DNA from: Aquimarina sp. MAR_2010_214
GTDB taxonomy: Bacteria; Bacteroidota; Bacteroidia; Flavobacteriales; Flavobacteriaceae
Length of the DNA: 64,000 bases
NCBI RefSeq assembly: GCF_002846555.1
Contig: NZ_PJMS01000001.1
Location: forward strand, 4,030,001-4,094,000
Reading direction: 5' to 3'
Shown here: positions 55,797-63,439 of the stretch, in pieces
Position numbering within the stretch: the stretch's first letter is position 1
Layout of the letters: each line of letters starts with the position of its first letter
Notes under the pieces: model-generated
The model's input: only the letters and a program-made list of their open reading frames with translations
Databases searched by the model: none
Told to the model about the DNA's origin: nothing
Made by a program: the position numbers and the translations under genes

Positions 55797-57108
55797 GTTC
55801 GTTAAGATACATAGTTTACACAAGTTAAAGATTAGGTGTTTACACTAAGTTAGTTTCTAATCTTGTTGCTTGTTGTTTCTTTCTTAGGTTTCTTTGATCA
55901 AAGAAACCTAAAAATACATTTCTATAATAAACTTTCCAAATACCATTGCCTAACTCTTGTATACCTACATATTTCCCTTTTAATGCGGCAGTTAAATATA
56001 CCCAATAATAAGACTTCCATCTAATAGCTCCACTCTTGGTTACTTTAAGTACTTTAGGTTGGTGTCGTAATCAAAATTAGATATTTTTTCGGGGAATGGT
56101 CTACAGGAAAAGTCGTGTATATCAGCAGGTGTTTTCATTTCTAAAGCTTCATGTGGTCTGATAGTATTATACTCTTTTACGAAGTGATTTAAGCGCCGTT
56201 GTTGTGCTTTTAAATCGTAAGCTGAAGGTTTAGCACAAGCTGCTTTTAAATCACGATGCATTCGTTCATGTCTTCCATTTTGTTCTGGATGAGCAGGATC
56301 AGAAAATACAGGTGTGATTCCTAGTTCAATAAACCAATAAGATAATTGTGTATAGCGTTGAATAGCTCTTACAGATCCAAAAGGACTTCCATTGTCTGTG
56401 TGTATTTGTTTAGGGATTCCATATGTTCTAAAAACCTTTGTAAACTCAGCTTTGGCTGCTTTTAGCGTTTCTTTATAATGACCTTTAGCAGTGAATAGAA
56501 ATCGACTTTTAGAGTCCGCAATGGTTAGTGGATGACAATAGATTTTATTACCCATTAAAAACTTTCCTTTATAATCAGCACTCCATACTTCATTACAGGA
56601 TTTTGGATCAAAAATGGGGAATACAGGTTTTACTCTTCGCATTCGTTTTTGAGGAGATACCAAACCATTTTTTCGAAGAATATTATGCACAGTAACCACA
56701 GAAGGGATTTGTTGTTCAGTAAACTCTTTAAACAATAATATTCTGATTTTTTTAGCTCCCCAAAGCTTGTGCTTTTCTTTTAATTTGATAATACTTTTAA
56801 CGATATTTTCAGAGGTTGCATTAGGATGTTTACCTGGTACTCTGGATTGTTCTTTTAAGCCTTCATAGCCTTGATTTTCGAATCGCTGAATCAATTTGTA
56901 GGCCGTTGGTCTGGAGATTCCAAAGCTTTTAGATAATTCTGTGATGGTATATTTTCCTGTTCGCCATTCACAGATAAATTCAATTTTCTGTTCCATAGTT
57001 GTTGTGGTTTTCCAAGGCATGATAATTTGATTTTCCTCTCAAATTATGCCTTAAAAAGTGTAAACTATGTCCCTTTAACTTTGTAAACGATGTGCCTTTA
57101 ACGTACCC
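55797..57108 (-). mobile_element. IS481-type insertion sequence
   Basis: About 1.31 kb with imperfect inverted ends: GTTCGTTAAGATACATAG at left and, reversed, GGTACGTTAAAGGCACAT at right, with a second CATAGTTTACAC element inside each end. No clear target duplication is visible. It is inserted between a cassette gene and its upstream core site. Confidence 0.8.
56040..57020 (-). pseudogene. IS481-family transposase, C-terminus frameshifted
   Basis: The 326 residues contain a helix-turn-helix (YTITELSKSFGISRPTAYKL) and a DDE integrase core: SADYKGKFLMGN, HTDNGSPFGS and HPEQNGRHERMHRDLK. After NFDYDTN the frame shifts by one base relative to the fragment at 47917; the lost tail (VTKSGAIRWKSYYWVY onward) is still readable downstream in another frame to about 55890. 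All catalytic residues are kept, so activity may be reduced rather than lost. Confidence 0.8.
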
Positions 57109-57118
57109 AATTAATGAC

Positions 57119-57282
57119 AACGCCAAATATATGAATCGGAGCAAGGCAAGTAAGCCAGAACCAATCGATTTATCTGCGCATTTTTATTTCTTATTCAATT
57201 TATAAAAATTTAGCGCCACTGCAAAAAGGAAATGACCTTTCGATTTAGCACTAAACTTTGCTCTGATTTCATATATGATGTT
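57119..57282. repeat. Array spacer, type D
   Basis: AACG at 57119-57122, GTT at 57280-57282. AAATATATGAATCGGAGC, CTGCGCATTTTTATTTC and TTGCTCTGATTTCATATATG. Confidence 0.85.
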
Positions 57283-57296
57283 AGCAACTGGCTTTA

Positions 57297-57986
57297 TTAA
57301 TCAAGTTGATCCTCATCAAAATGTCTTAAATTCCATTTAGGGGCTATTTCTGTTCCTTCTGCAAAATTATCCAACCATATTTGCTTTGGTTTTAAAGTCG
57401 ATTCGTCACCTATAAAAGTGAGAATATCACGTGCAGTAATATAAAAATCGATAAAGTCACCATTTCTTTTTAGATAGTCTATTCTATAAACTTTAAGTTC
57501 ATCTTTAAGTTTACTGAGTGAATCTATTTTACGAAAAAGGTCTTCGGTTTTGAAAACATCTTCAACTTTTAAATTTTGAAATAACAAAGTGTCTCTCCCT
57601 TTATTATTCAGAGTAGCCTTTACAGTAATTGTTCCGTTATTTAACTTGTTAAATGTGTAGGCTCCAAACAATGAAGTGTCAACTTCGATTGAGCAAGGAA
57701 ACTCTTTTGAAATTAAGTAGCGATTCGATACAACTAATGATGTTGTATCATTTTCTTTTCGATAATAGCAGTTAAAAATAATAGAATCGTCTACTTTTTT
57801 CGTCCAGATTTCTCCACCACGATAACGAAAATTCCATTTACGAAAAGTATTTATATTGTCCGCGTTTAGCTTCTCCGTTATGATTAAAGCATTTTTTTTA
57901 GCTTCTTCTTTAGAAATTAACCTTCCGCCACAGGCTAATGTAAAAATGGTTAATAGAATTAAAAGAAAACGTGATAATAATTTCAT
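57297..57986 (-). CDS. Hypothetical lipoprotein
   Basis: The 229-residue protein has a lipobox (TLAC followed by GGR). It is beta-rich with no recognised domain. Arms GTTAGCAACTGG and CTTGTTGCTAACG are perfectly complementary over nine bases and close to those of the SUFU unit. Confidence 0.65.
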   Translation of the reverse strand: MKLLSRFLLILLTIFTLACGGRLISKEEAKKNALIITEKLNADNINTFRKWNFRYRGGEIWTKKVDDSIIFNCYYRKENDTTSLVVSNRYLISKEFPCSIEVDTSLFGAYTFNKLNNGTITVKATLNNKGRDTLLFQNLKVEDVFKTEDLFRKIDSLSKLKDELKVYRIDYLKRNGDFIDFYITARDILTFIGDESTLKPKQIWLDNFAEGTEIAPKWNLRHFDEDQLD

Positions 57987-58003
57987 TCTTTTCGCTTGTT
58001 GCT

Positions 58004-58165
58004 AACGCTTGGTTTATGAATCGGAGCAAGGCAAGTATACTTGAACCAATTGATCTATCTGCGCATTTTTATTTCTTATTCAATTTATAAAAATTTAGCG
58101 CTATTGCAAAAATGAAATTACCTTTCGATTTAGCCTTAAACAGCTATGATCACATATATAGTGTT
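58004..58165. repeat. Array spacer, chimera of types D and A
   Basis: AACG at 58004-58007, GTT at 58163-58165. The left and middle parts are type D (TTATGAATCGGAGCAAGG, TTTAGCGC), but the right end is type A (ACAGCTATGATCACATATAT). Confidence 0.8.
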
Positions 58166-58175
58166 ATCTACTTTT

Positions 58176-58661
58176 TTATGTTGATGAGTCCGTCCAAGTA
58201 ATCATTTTCCACTTTCCGTCAATTTTTTCGAATTCAAAATCATTATGAATTCCATTATCTATTCCACGGAGTTCGATTCTCGCCTTAGAATCGTCTAACA
58301 CGACTTTTTGAGTATATTTATCATATTGTCTAGTTTCAAAAGATTTGTCGTAAGTCAGATCCATTTTTTCATAATCCTTAAGCTCTATTATTCTGGGCTC
58401 AACATCTGACATCTCTCCATTCATTTCCATTATTTTTAAAGGAAAATCTATTCGACTTATTTGAAAAGTAGAATCTTTATTGAAAAATTTAAAGAAGGTT
58501 TTAAATTCAGAGTCTACATTACTAGGGATTTCTATTTTTTCCTCAATTTTTTCAACAACTTCAGGTTTCAGTTCCGATTCAGGTTCAGATTTTACATCTT
58601 GTTTGCAGCTAACTATAGTTAAAACTATTAATAAGTATGTTGTAAATGATAATATTTTCAT
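58176..58661 (-). CDS. Hypothetical lipoprotein
   Basis: The 161-residue protein has a lipobox (IVSC) followed by a Glu/Lys/Pro-rich linker (KSEPESELKPEVVEKIEE) and a small C-terminal domain ending FEFEKIDGKWKMITWTDS, an NTF2/DUF4348-like style. Not recognised further. Its upstream core GAGTAACG lies 15 bases before the start. Confidence 0.65.
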   Translation of the reverse strand: MKILSFTTYLLIVLTIVSCKQDVKSEPESELKPEVVEKIEEKIEIPSNVDSEFKTFFKFFNKDSTFQISRIDFPLKIMEMNGEMSDVEPRIIELKDYEKMDLTYDKSFETRQYDKYTQKVVLDDSKARIELRGIDNGIHNDFEFEKIDGKWKMITWTDSST

Positions 58662-58678
58662 TTGATCTAATTCTGAGT

Positions 58679-58695
58679 AACGTTTTCTACATCCA
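58679..58695. repeat. Array core site, left end only (split by IS)
   Basis: AACG at 58679-58682 followed by TTTTCTACATCC; the rest of the spacer was lost or displaced by the IS110-type element. Confidence 0.5.
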
Positions 58696-58711
58696 TTGAT
58701 TTCACTAGCTT

Positions 58712-60058
58712 TTAAACGGGTTGTATTTTACTCATTCTAGCGTCTAAATTAGCTATTTGCTTTTGAAGTTCCAGAACTTTTCTCTTTCTTTTTTGGTCAA
58801 GATACTCATAAATTGTTGGAGGAGTATATTGTATATTCTTGTATAGCATATTCCAAAGTATTGTAGCTATTTTTCTTGCGGTAGCAGAAACAGCAACGAC
58901 TCTACCTTTTCTGTATGCTATTCTATTGAAGAAGTTTGAAAGATGAGTGTCTTTTAAATTTCCAATTGCATTTCCAGCTTGTCTTAGTGCTATTTTAAGT
59001 CTATTACTGCCTTTGGGAGTTCTACTGCTAAGAATACGTCCGCCAGAGATTTTATTGTTGGGAGCTAGTCTTAACCAAGATGTAAAATGTTGTGCATTTT
59101 GGAATTTTAGTATTCCTTTTTCACCAAGTTCGCTCATTAATGTAAGTACAGTCCCATGACTAAATCCTTCTATGGCATATAAATCTACACCATCAAAATA
59201 TTGATATGAAATAAGGTTTAAATCTATGTTTTTAGGCGTGTTTTTATTTATTCTTTTATGTACTTTCTTATCAATATAAAGTGATTTTTTTATTTCATTT
59301 TGATTCACAAATTGCTCTAAAATATTTTTTATTTCAATATCACATTCTATTATTAATTTTTGAGTGTCTTGGTATTTTTGTAACTCTTGTTTTAAAACAA
59401 ATAAGTAATCTTGACGATTATTACTTTGTAAAGCTTTAGCAATTTCTTCTTCTGATTTTTTACAATTCCCATGTCTTAATTTAGCAAGTTCTTTTCCACT
59501 TGTTTCTCCATTACAAATTTTATTAATAATTCGTAAACCTGTTAAACCAACAATGTCCTTTACCACAATGTCTAATCTTAAATTCATTAGTCTCATGTTT
59601 TGAGCCATTCTTTTGGATGCTTTTGAAGTAGTCTGAATTAAATTACCGCGGTGTCTAACCAAAGTTCTTAGGTGTTCTGTTTCTAAATCAGGTAAAAAAC
59701 TGCCACTTAAAAGCCCTAAAGTATGTAGTCTTTGAATCCACATACAATCCAAAACATCTGTTTTTTTTCCTTTGATATTTTTGGTGAATTTTCCATTTGT
59801 TAGAATCACCTCAATAGATGAATTCTGTAATTCTGTATATAAATTTTGCCAATACGAACCTGTAGATTCCATAGCTACAGTTTTTACATCATTTTCAAGT
59901 AACCACTTGAGTAATTCTTTGATGTCCTGAGCATAAACTCCAAACTCTTTTACATCAGAGTGTTCTTGATTAATTGCTACAAAATGTGAGCGACTTCCAA
60001 TATCAATTCCAGCTGCATTAGGATTAATGATATCCATTTTTAAATTTCTTTTTGCCAT
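58712..60058 (-). CDS. IS110-family transposase (DEDD), IS110 subgroup
   Basis: From the ATG at 60058 the protein has 448 residues. The DEDD domain shows AAGIDIGSRSHFVAI, VAMESTGSYWQNLY and GKKTDVLDCMWIQRL; the C-terminal transposase-20 part shows IEGFSHGTVLTLMSELGEKG and SWLRLAPNNKISGGRILSSR. It is unrelated in detail to the transposases at 44138 and 61236. Confidence 0.92.
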   Translation of the reverse strand: MAKRNLKMDIINPNAAGIDIGSRSHFVAINQEHSDVKEFGVYAQDIKELLKWLLENDVKTVAMESTGSYWQNLYTELQNSSIEVILTNGKFTKNIKGKKTDVLDCMWIQRLHTLGLLSGSFLPDLETEHLRTLVRHRGNLIQTTSKASKRMAQNMRLMNLRLDIVVKDIVGLTGLRIINKICNGETSGKELAKLRHGNCKKSEEEIAKALQSNNRQDYLFVLKQELQKYQDTQKLIIECDIEIKNILEQFVNQNEIKKSLYIDKKVHKRINKNTPKNIDLNLISYQYFDGVDLYAIEGFSHGTVLTLMSELGEKGILKFQNAQHFTSWLRLAPNNKISGGRILSSRTPKGSNRLKIALRQAGNAIGNLKDTHLSNFFNRIAYRKGRVVAVSATARKIATILWNMLYKNIQYTPPTIYEYLDQKRKRKVLELQKQIANLDARMSKIQPV

Positions 60059-60300
60059 TCTTTTTGATTTAAATGAATAAAAATGCCCAAAGAGAATGTA
60101 TATTGTAATCAAGAAAATATTCTGAACGAGATATCCATAAAGGATTCATCAATGAGATTATCACAAGCCTTTGATACTGGTATATCAAAGGCTTTTTACA
60201 TTCCAACCAGAATTGCGCTCGAGCTTTGAAGGCATCAATTAAAAATCGGTCTAACAATGAACCCTAATAAGATACAAAACGTTACCTTAAAGAGATTATT
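60059..60300 (-). ncRNA. Non-coding end of the IS110 element, candidate bridge RNA
   Basis: About 240 bases upstream of the transposase gene, where IS110-subgroup elements encode their guide RNA. It contains the hairpin AAGCCTTTGATA/TATCAAAGGCTT followed by TTT on the plus strand (60165-60197). Confidence 0.4.
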
Positions 60301-60328
60301 TTTTTTGGAGAAGAGAGGAATTACGCCC

Positions 60329-60514
60329 AACGTTTCAGCTATGGTTAGTACGGGAAAAAATACAACTGAATTTCCGATTAAGCACTTAGCCAAAACTTTT
60401 TATTTTGTTTTATCTTTTTCGTTTAAAGCCAAATCAAAAGATTTGGCGGACTTCATAAAAATACACTAAACTTTAGGTTAAGCACCTAAACCCGTATTAA
60501 TTATAGCTATTGTT
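60329..60514. repeat. Array spacer, type B (long form)
   Basis: AACG at 60329-60332, GTT at 60512-60514. CAGCTATGGTTAGTACGGG is opposed by CCGTATTAATTATAGC. Confidence 0.85.
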
Positions 60515-61046
60515 GTAAAACGTTTGCTATTTCTTTTTGTATTTCTATCGATTCCTCTAATGAATAGATTTTATGTAAATCACAATACGGGTTAATTACG
60601 ATTCCGAATTTATTTCCTTTTAATGTATTAAGAAAATCCGCCACATTTATTTTAGCGACTTCCTCAAAGTTAGGAAACTGTTTAAAAGTTTTTTCAGCAT
60701 TACTCTCGCTTGTGTAAAAGCATATTGAAACATATTCTGGATAGGTCAGCGTAAATAATGTCGGGTTTTCTTGAATCATTCCGGTTGCCTTATTTACTTG
60801 TCCTTTTGGTAAACAAACAAAAGCCTCAGATTTTAAAAATTCAGTTACGAAATCTTTATTTGATATTTTCTTGGAGATTAATTCTGATAATTTTTGCTCA
60901 ATTCCTAAAGTTTCCATTTTGTTTTTTTTAGTCTCAGTCTTTTCAACTTGCAAAGGTTTATCTTTAACTTCATTCTGTTTGTTTTCTTTACAACTAAATA
61001 AAACTAGTCCAATTGAGATAATTGTTATTAATGTTCTTTTGTTCAT
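60507..61046 (-). CDS. SseB-like domain lipoprotein
   Basis: The start at 61046 gives a lipoprotein signal (LFSC); the longer frame would cross the core site. The 179-residue protein contains an SseB N-terminal-type domain (FVTEFLKSEAFVCLPKGQ, FNT-type strand FGIVINPYCDLHKIY). The function is unknown. Arms GTTGTAAAACG and TGTTTTACAACG are perfectly complementary; the stop lies within the spacer end. Confidence 0.72.
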   Translation of the reverse strand: MNKRTLITIISIGLVLFSCKENKQNEVKDKPLQVEKTETKKNKMETLGIEQKLSELISKKISNKDFVTEFLKSEAFVCLPKGQVNKATGMIQENPTLFTLTYPEYVSICFYTSESNAEKTFKQFPNFEEVAKINVADFLNTLKGNKFGIVINPYCDLHKIYSLEESIEIQKEIANVLQQ

Positions 61047-61063
61047 TTTTTGTAATGTTTTAC

Positions 61064-61177
61064 AACGGTCTTGTGTATGATTAGTGGCGTGTTTAAGCAC
61101 CTAATTTAGCAAATAAAAACTGAATAGAAAATCCGTGAGGATTTTCGTAAGTAGGCTAGAACTAGCCATTAATTATA
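61064..61177. repeat. Array spacer, type C, left part (split by IS)
   Basis: AACG at 61064-61067; AATAGAAAATCCGTGAGG and TTCGTAAGTAGGC follow, stopping at TAATTATA exactly as at 44079. Confidence 0.8.
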
Positions 61178-61235
61178 GCAACCATGTAAAAGCAGTATCC
61201 TAAGTTTATATAATGAATCAAACTACTAATTTATT

Positions 61236-62291
61236 ATGAAAACAAAGGATACTACAGACTCAAAGTTATTTATTGGTATTGACGTACACAAGAGAAGTTG
61301 GAAAATTCATACAGCTACCGACCTTTTTGATGGCTCAGATTTGACGATTCCTCCCAATGCTTATGCATTACAGAAATATGTAGACAAACATTTTACAGGA
61401 TATCAGGTATATTGTTGTTATGAATCTGGTTGTTGTGGTTTTAGTCATCATCGCTTATTTGAATCTTTTGGTTGGTGTTCTATGGTGGTTAACCCGGCTG
61501 ATGTTCACCGGCCAGCCAAGGCACAATTTCAGAAGAGCGATAAGATCGATGCTCGATTATTATGTAGGGAGTTAAAAGATGGTCGTTTACGAGGGATTCA
61601 TGTTCCAGATATTGAGCGGGAGTACTTACGATGTCTATTTCGTAGGCGTAATGATCTAGTTAAAGAACTGCGTAAGATCAAAACCCAAATCAAGATGCAA
61701 CTATTGTATTTAGGAGTTGAGATTCCCAAAGAGTTAGATCAACCCCATTGGTCTCATAAATTTAGAAATTGGCTAAAGAATTTATCCTTTGATTATACCA
61801 CGATGGATTATTGTTTGCAGACCCGATTAGCATCTTTTGATTTTGTAGACAAGCAACAACGAGACGTGAGTGTTAAACTACGCGCTTATTGTCGTAAACA
61901 TTACAAGAAGGATTATTATTTACTAAGGAGTGTTCCAGGAGTAGGTCCTATTGTAGCATGTGGGATCATTTGTGAGTTAGGCGATTTACGAAGGTTTAAG
62001 AATTTTAAGCAGTTGGCTAGTTATGTTGGTTTGATTCCATCTGTTCACCAGAGTGGTGATAGTTTGACTACTTCTGGCCTTACTCCCAGAGCAAACAGAA
62101 TTATGAGAAGTTACCTGGTAGAGGCTACTTGGGTTGCTTTACGGTTTGATCCTGTGATGCAAGCATATTACCGATCTCATAAGGGAAAAGATGTGAAAAG
62201 GATTTTAGTAAAGGTGGCCAGAAAATTACTGAGCCGTATTCATGCTATTATCAGAACAGAAACCCCCTATCAGATAGGAGTGGTAAGTTGA
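61236..62291 (+). CDS. IS110-family transposase (DEDD), identical copy
   Basis: The 351-residue protein is identical to the one at 44138, with the same FIGIDVHKRSWKIHT and SVPGVGPIVACGIICELG motifs. Identity at the DNA level over the whole element implies recent transposition. Confidence 0.95.
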   Translation: MKTKDTTDSKLFIGIDVHKRSWKIHTATDLFDGSDLTIPPNAYALQKYVDKHFTGYQVYCCYESGCCGFSHHRLFESFGWCSMVVNPADVHRPAKAQFQKSDKIDARLLCRELKDGRLRGIHVPDIEREYLRCLFRRRNDLVKELRKIKTQIKMQLLYLGVEIPKELDQPHWSHKFRNWLKNLSFDYTTMDYCLQTRLASFDFVDKQQRDVSVKLRAYCRKHYKKDYYLLRSVPGVGPIVACGIICELGDLRRFKNFKQLASYVGLIPSVHQSGDSLTTSGLTPRANRIMRSYLVEATWVALRFDPVMQAYYRSHKGKDVKRILVKVARKLLSRIHAIIRTETPYQIGVVS

Positions 62292-62619
62292 AAAAAATAA
62301 AAAATATAAGCCTAAAAACTCGACAATACTTTTGGCACAAAAAAGGACAACTAAACAACGTGGGTGAAGCTTTAAACCGTTATCACATTTTATAGCAAGT
62401 TGCCTTGTTTGCCAATCATAATCATAGTGATGCTGGTGGATGATTTTGTATCATACCACATATAGGATGCGGAGTTATAATGGGCTATTGTTGAAGTATT
62501 GACAACGCTTTAATGGCGTTGCCAACAATCCAACAATCTAAAATCATTAGAATGAGATAATTAAAATAATAAAATATTGTATTTTTAACCTAAGACTTGG
62601 GAAAGGGCTTTACATAGGA
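62292..62619 (+). ncRNA. Non-coding end of IS1111-like copy 2, candidate bridge/seek RNA
   Basis: Same sequence and position as 45194-45521, downstream of the transposase gene. Confidence 0.45.
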
Positions 62620-62628
62620 CACGTTGTT
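62620..62628. repeat. Array spacer, type C, right end (split by IS)
   Basis: CACGTTGTT, with GTT at 62626-62628, completes the spacer begun at 61064 and is followed by the arm CTACGCAG. Confidence 0.7.
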
Positions 62629-63285
62629 CTACGCAGTTTTTATTCTTTTCAAATTGTTCATCTGTTGTTCAAATCCTTGAAATTTATTATTTATGTCTTG
62701 TGTATGATTACCAGAAGTCCATTCTTTATACAATCCTAAATAATTATTCATTTCGTTCGTTCCGTTTATTTGGTCAGTCCATTTTAGAGCCAACATTGCT
62801 CCACTTTGGTCATAATGCAAGTCTTTTCTTGTCAAATAGTATTCAAGATATTTTTTCAGATATTCAATTCCGTTTTGAGTATTAAATTTCGCTAATGCTA
62901 AACAGTACCCATTTCCTGCGTAACAAACTTGACTTTTTAAAAGGTGAATTCCAATAATATCCTCAACAGTTTTATATTCCATTATTGAAGCAAAATACGC
63001 TCCAACAATTCTAGTTCTCCAATTAAAATCTCCAAGTAGATTTTTAACAACTTCTATATTCAGTTCCGCTCTTATTGGTTCAAAGTTCCGAATGAATTCA
63101 TCTGCATTATTTATTCCGAACATATAAAATGGAACACACCACTTTTTTATAAATTCAGGTTCAATTTTATTTTCGTTCGTATAATGTTCCAACTCTGCAA
63201 ATGGACTTGCGTGTCGGATTGTTGCACCAGCAGAATGTAATTCAATTTGTTTCTTTGTTTTTTCGTCCATTGTTGGTTTGTTCAA
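62629..63285 (-). CDS. DUF6000-like hypothetical protein
   Basis: The 218-residue helical protein has LLGDFNWRTRIVGAYFASIM near residue 84 and LEYYLTRKDLHYDQSGAMLA near 150, which I associate with DUF6000 proteins of unknown function. Arms GTTCTACGCAGTTT and AAATTGCGTAGAACG are perfectly complementary over nine bases. Confidence 0.65.
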   Translation of the reverse strand: MNKPTMDEKTKKQIELHSAGATIRHASPFAELEHYTNENKIEPEFIKKWCVPFYMFGINNADEFIRNFEPIRAELNIEVVKNLLGDFNWRTRIVGAYFASIMEYKTVEDIIGIHLLKSQVCYAGNGYCLALAKFNTQNGIEYLKKYLEYYLTRKDLHYDQSGAMLALKWTDQINGTNEMNNYLGLYKEWTSGNHTQDINNKFQGFEQQMNNLKRIKTA

Positions 63286-63294
63286 ATTGCGTAG

Positions 63295-63420
63295 AACGTT
63301 TGTGTATATGGTTTGTTGCGTGTTTCAAGCAACTAATTTAGTAAATAATTACCGACCAAGAAAGTCCGCGAGGACTTTCGCAAGTAGGCGAGAAGCCAGC
63401 AATAAATTATATACGGTGTT
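63295..63420. repeat. Array spacer, type C (intact)
   Basis: AACG at 63295-63298, GTT at 63418-63420. GTTGCGTGTTTCAAGCAACT, AAAGTCCGCGAGGACTTTCG and AATTATATACGG; the central hairpin has compensatory changes relative to the other type C copies. Confidence 0.85.
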
Positions 63421-63439
63421 GCCAACAGTGCTTTTGTTT

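Larger units (their letters stand above)
58696..60300 (-). mobile_element. Second IS110-family element
   Basis: Boundaries are approximate: they are set by the core site at 58679 and the next spacer at 60329. It carries one transposase gene with the longer non-coding part upstream of it, the reverse of the two IS1111-like copies and typical of the IS110 subgroup. Confidence 0.65.
61178..62619 (+). mobile_element. IS110-family (IS1111-like) element, copy 2
   Basis: Same sequence as 44080-45521 at a constant offset of 17098, inserted at the same point of a type C spacer. Confidence 0.85.
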
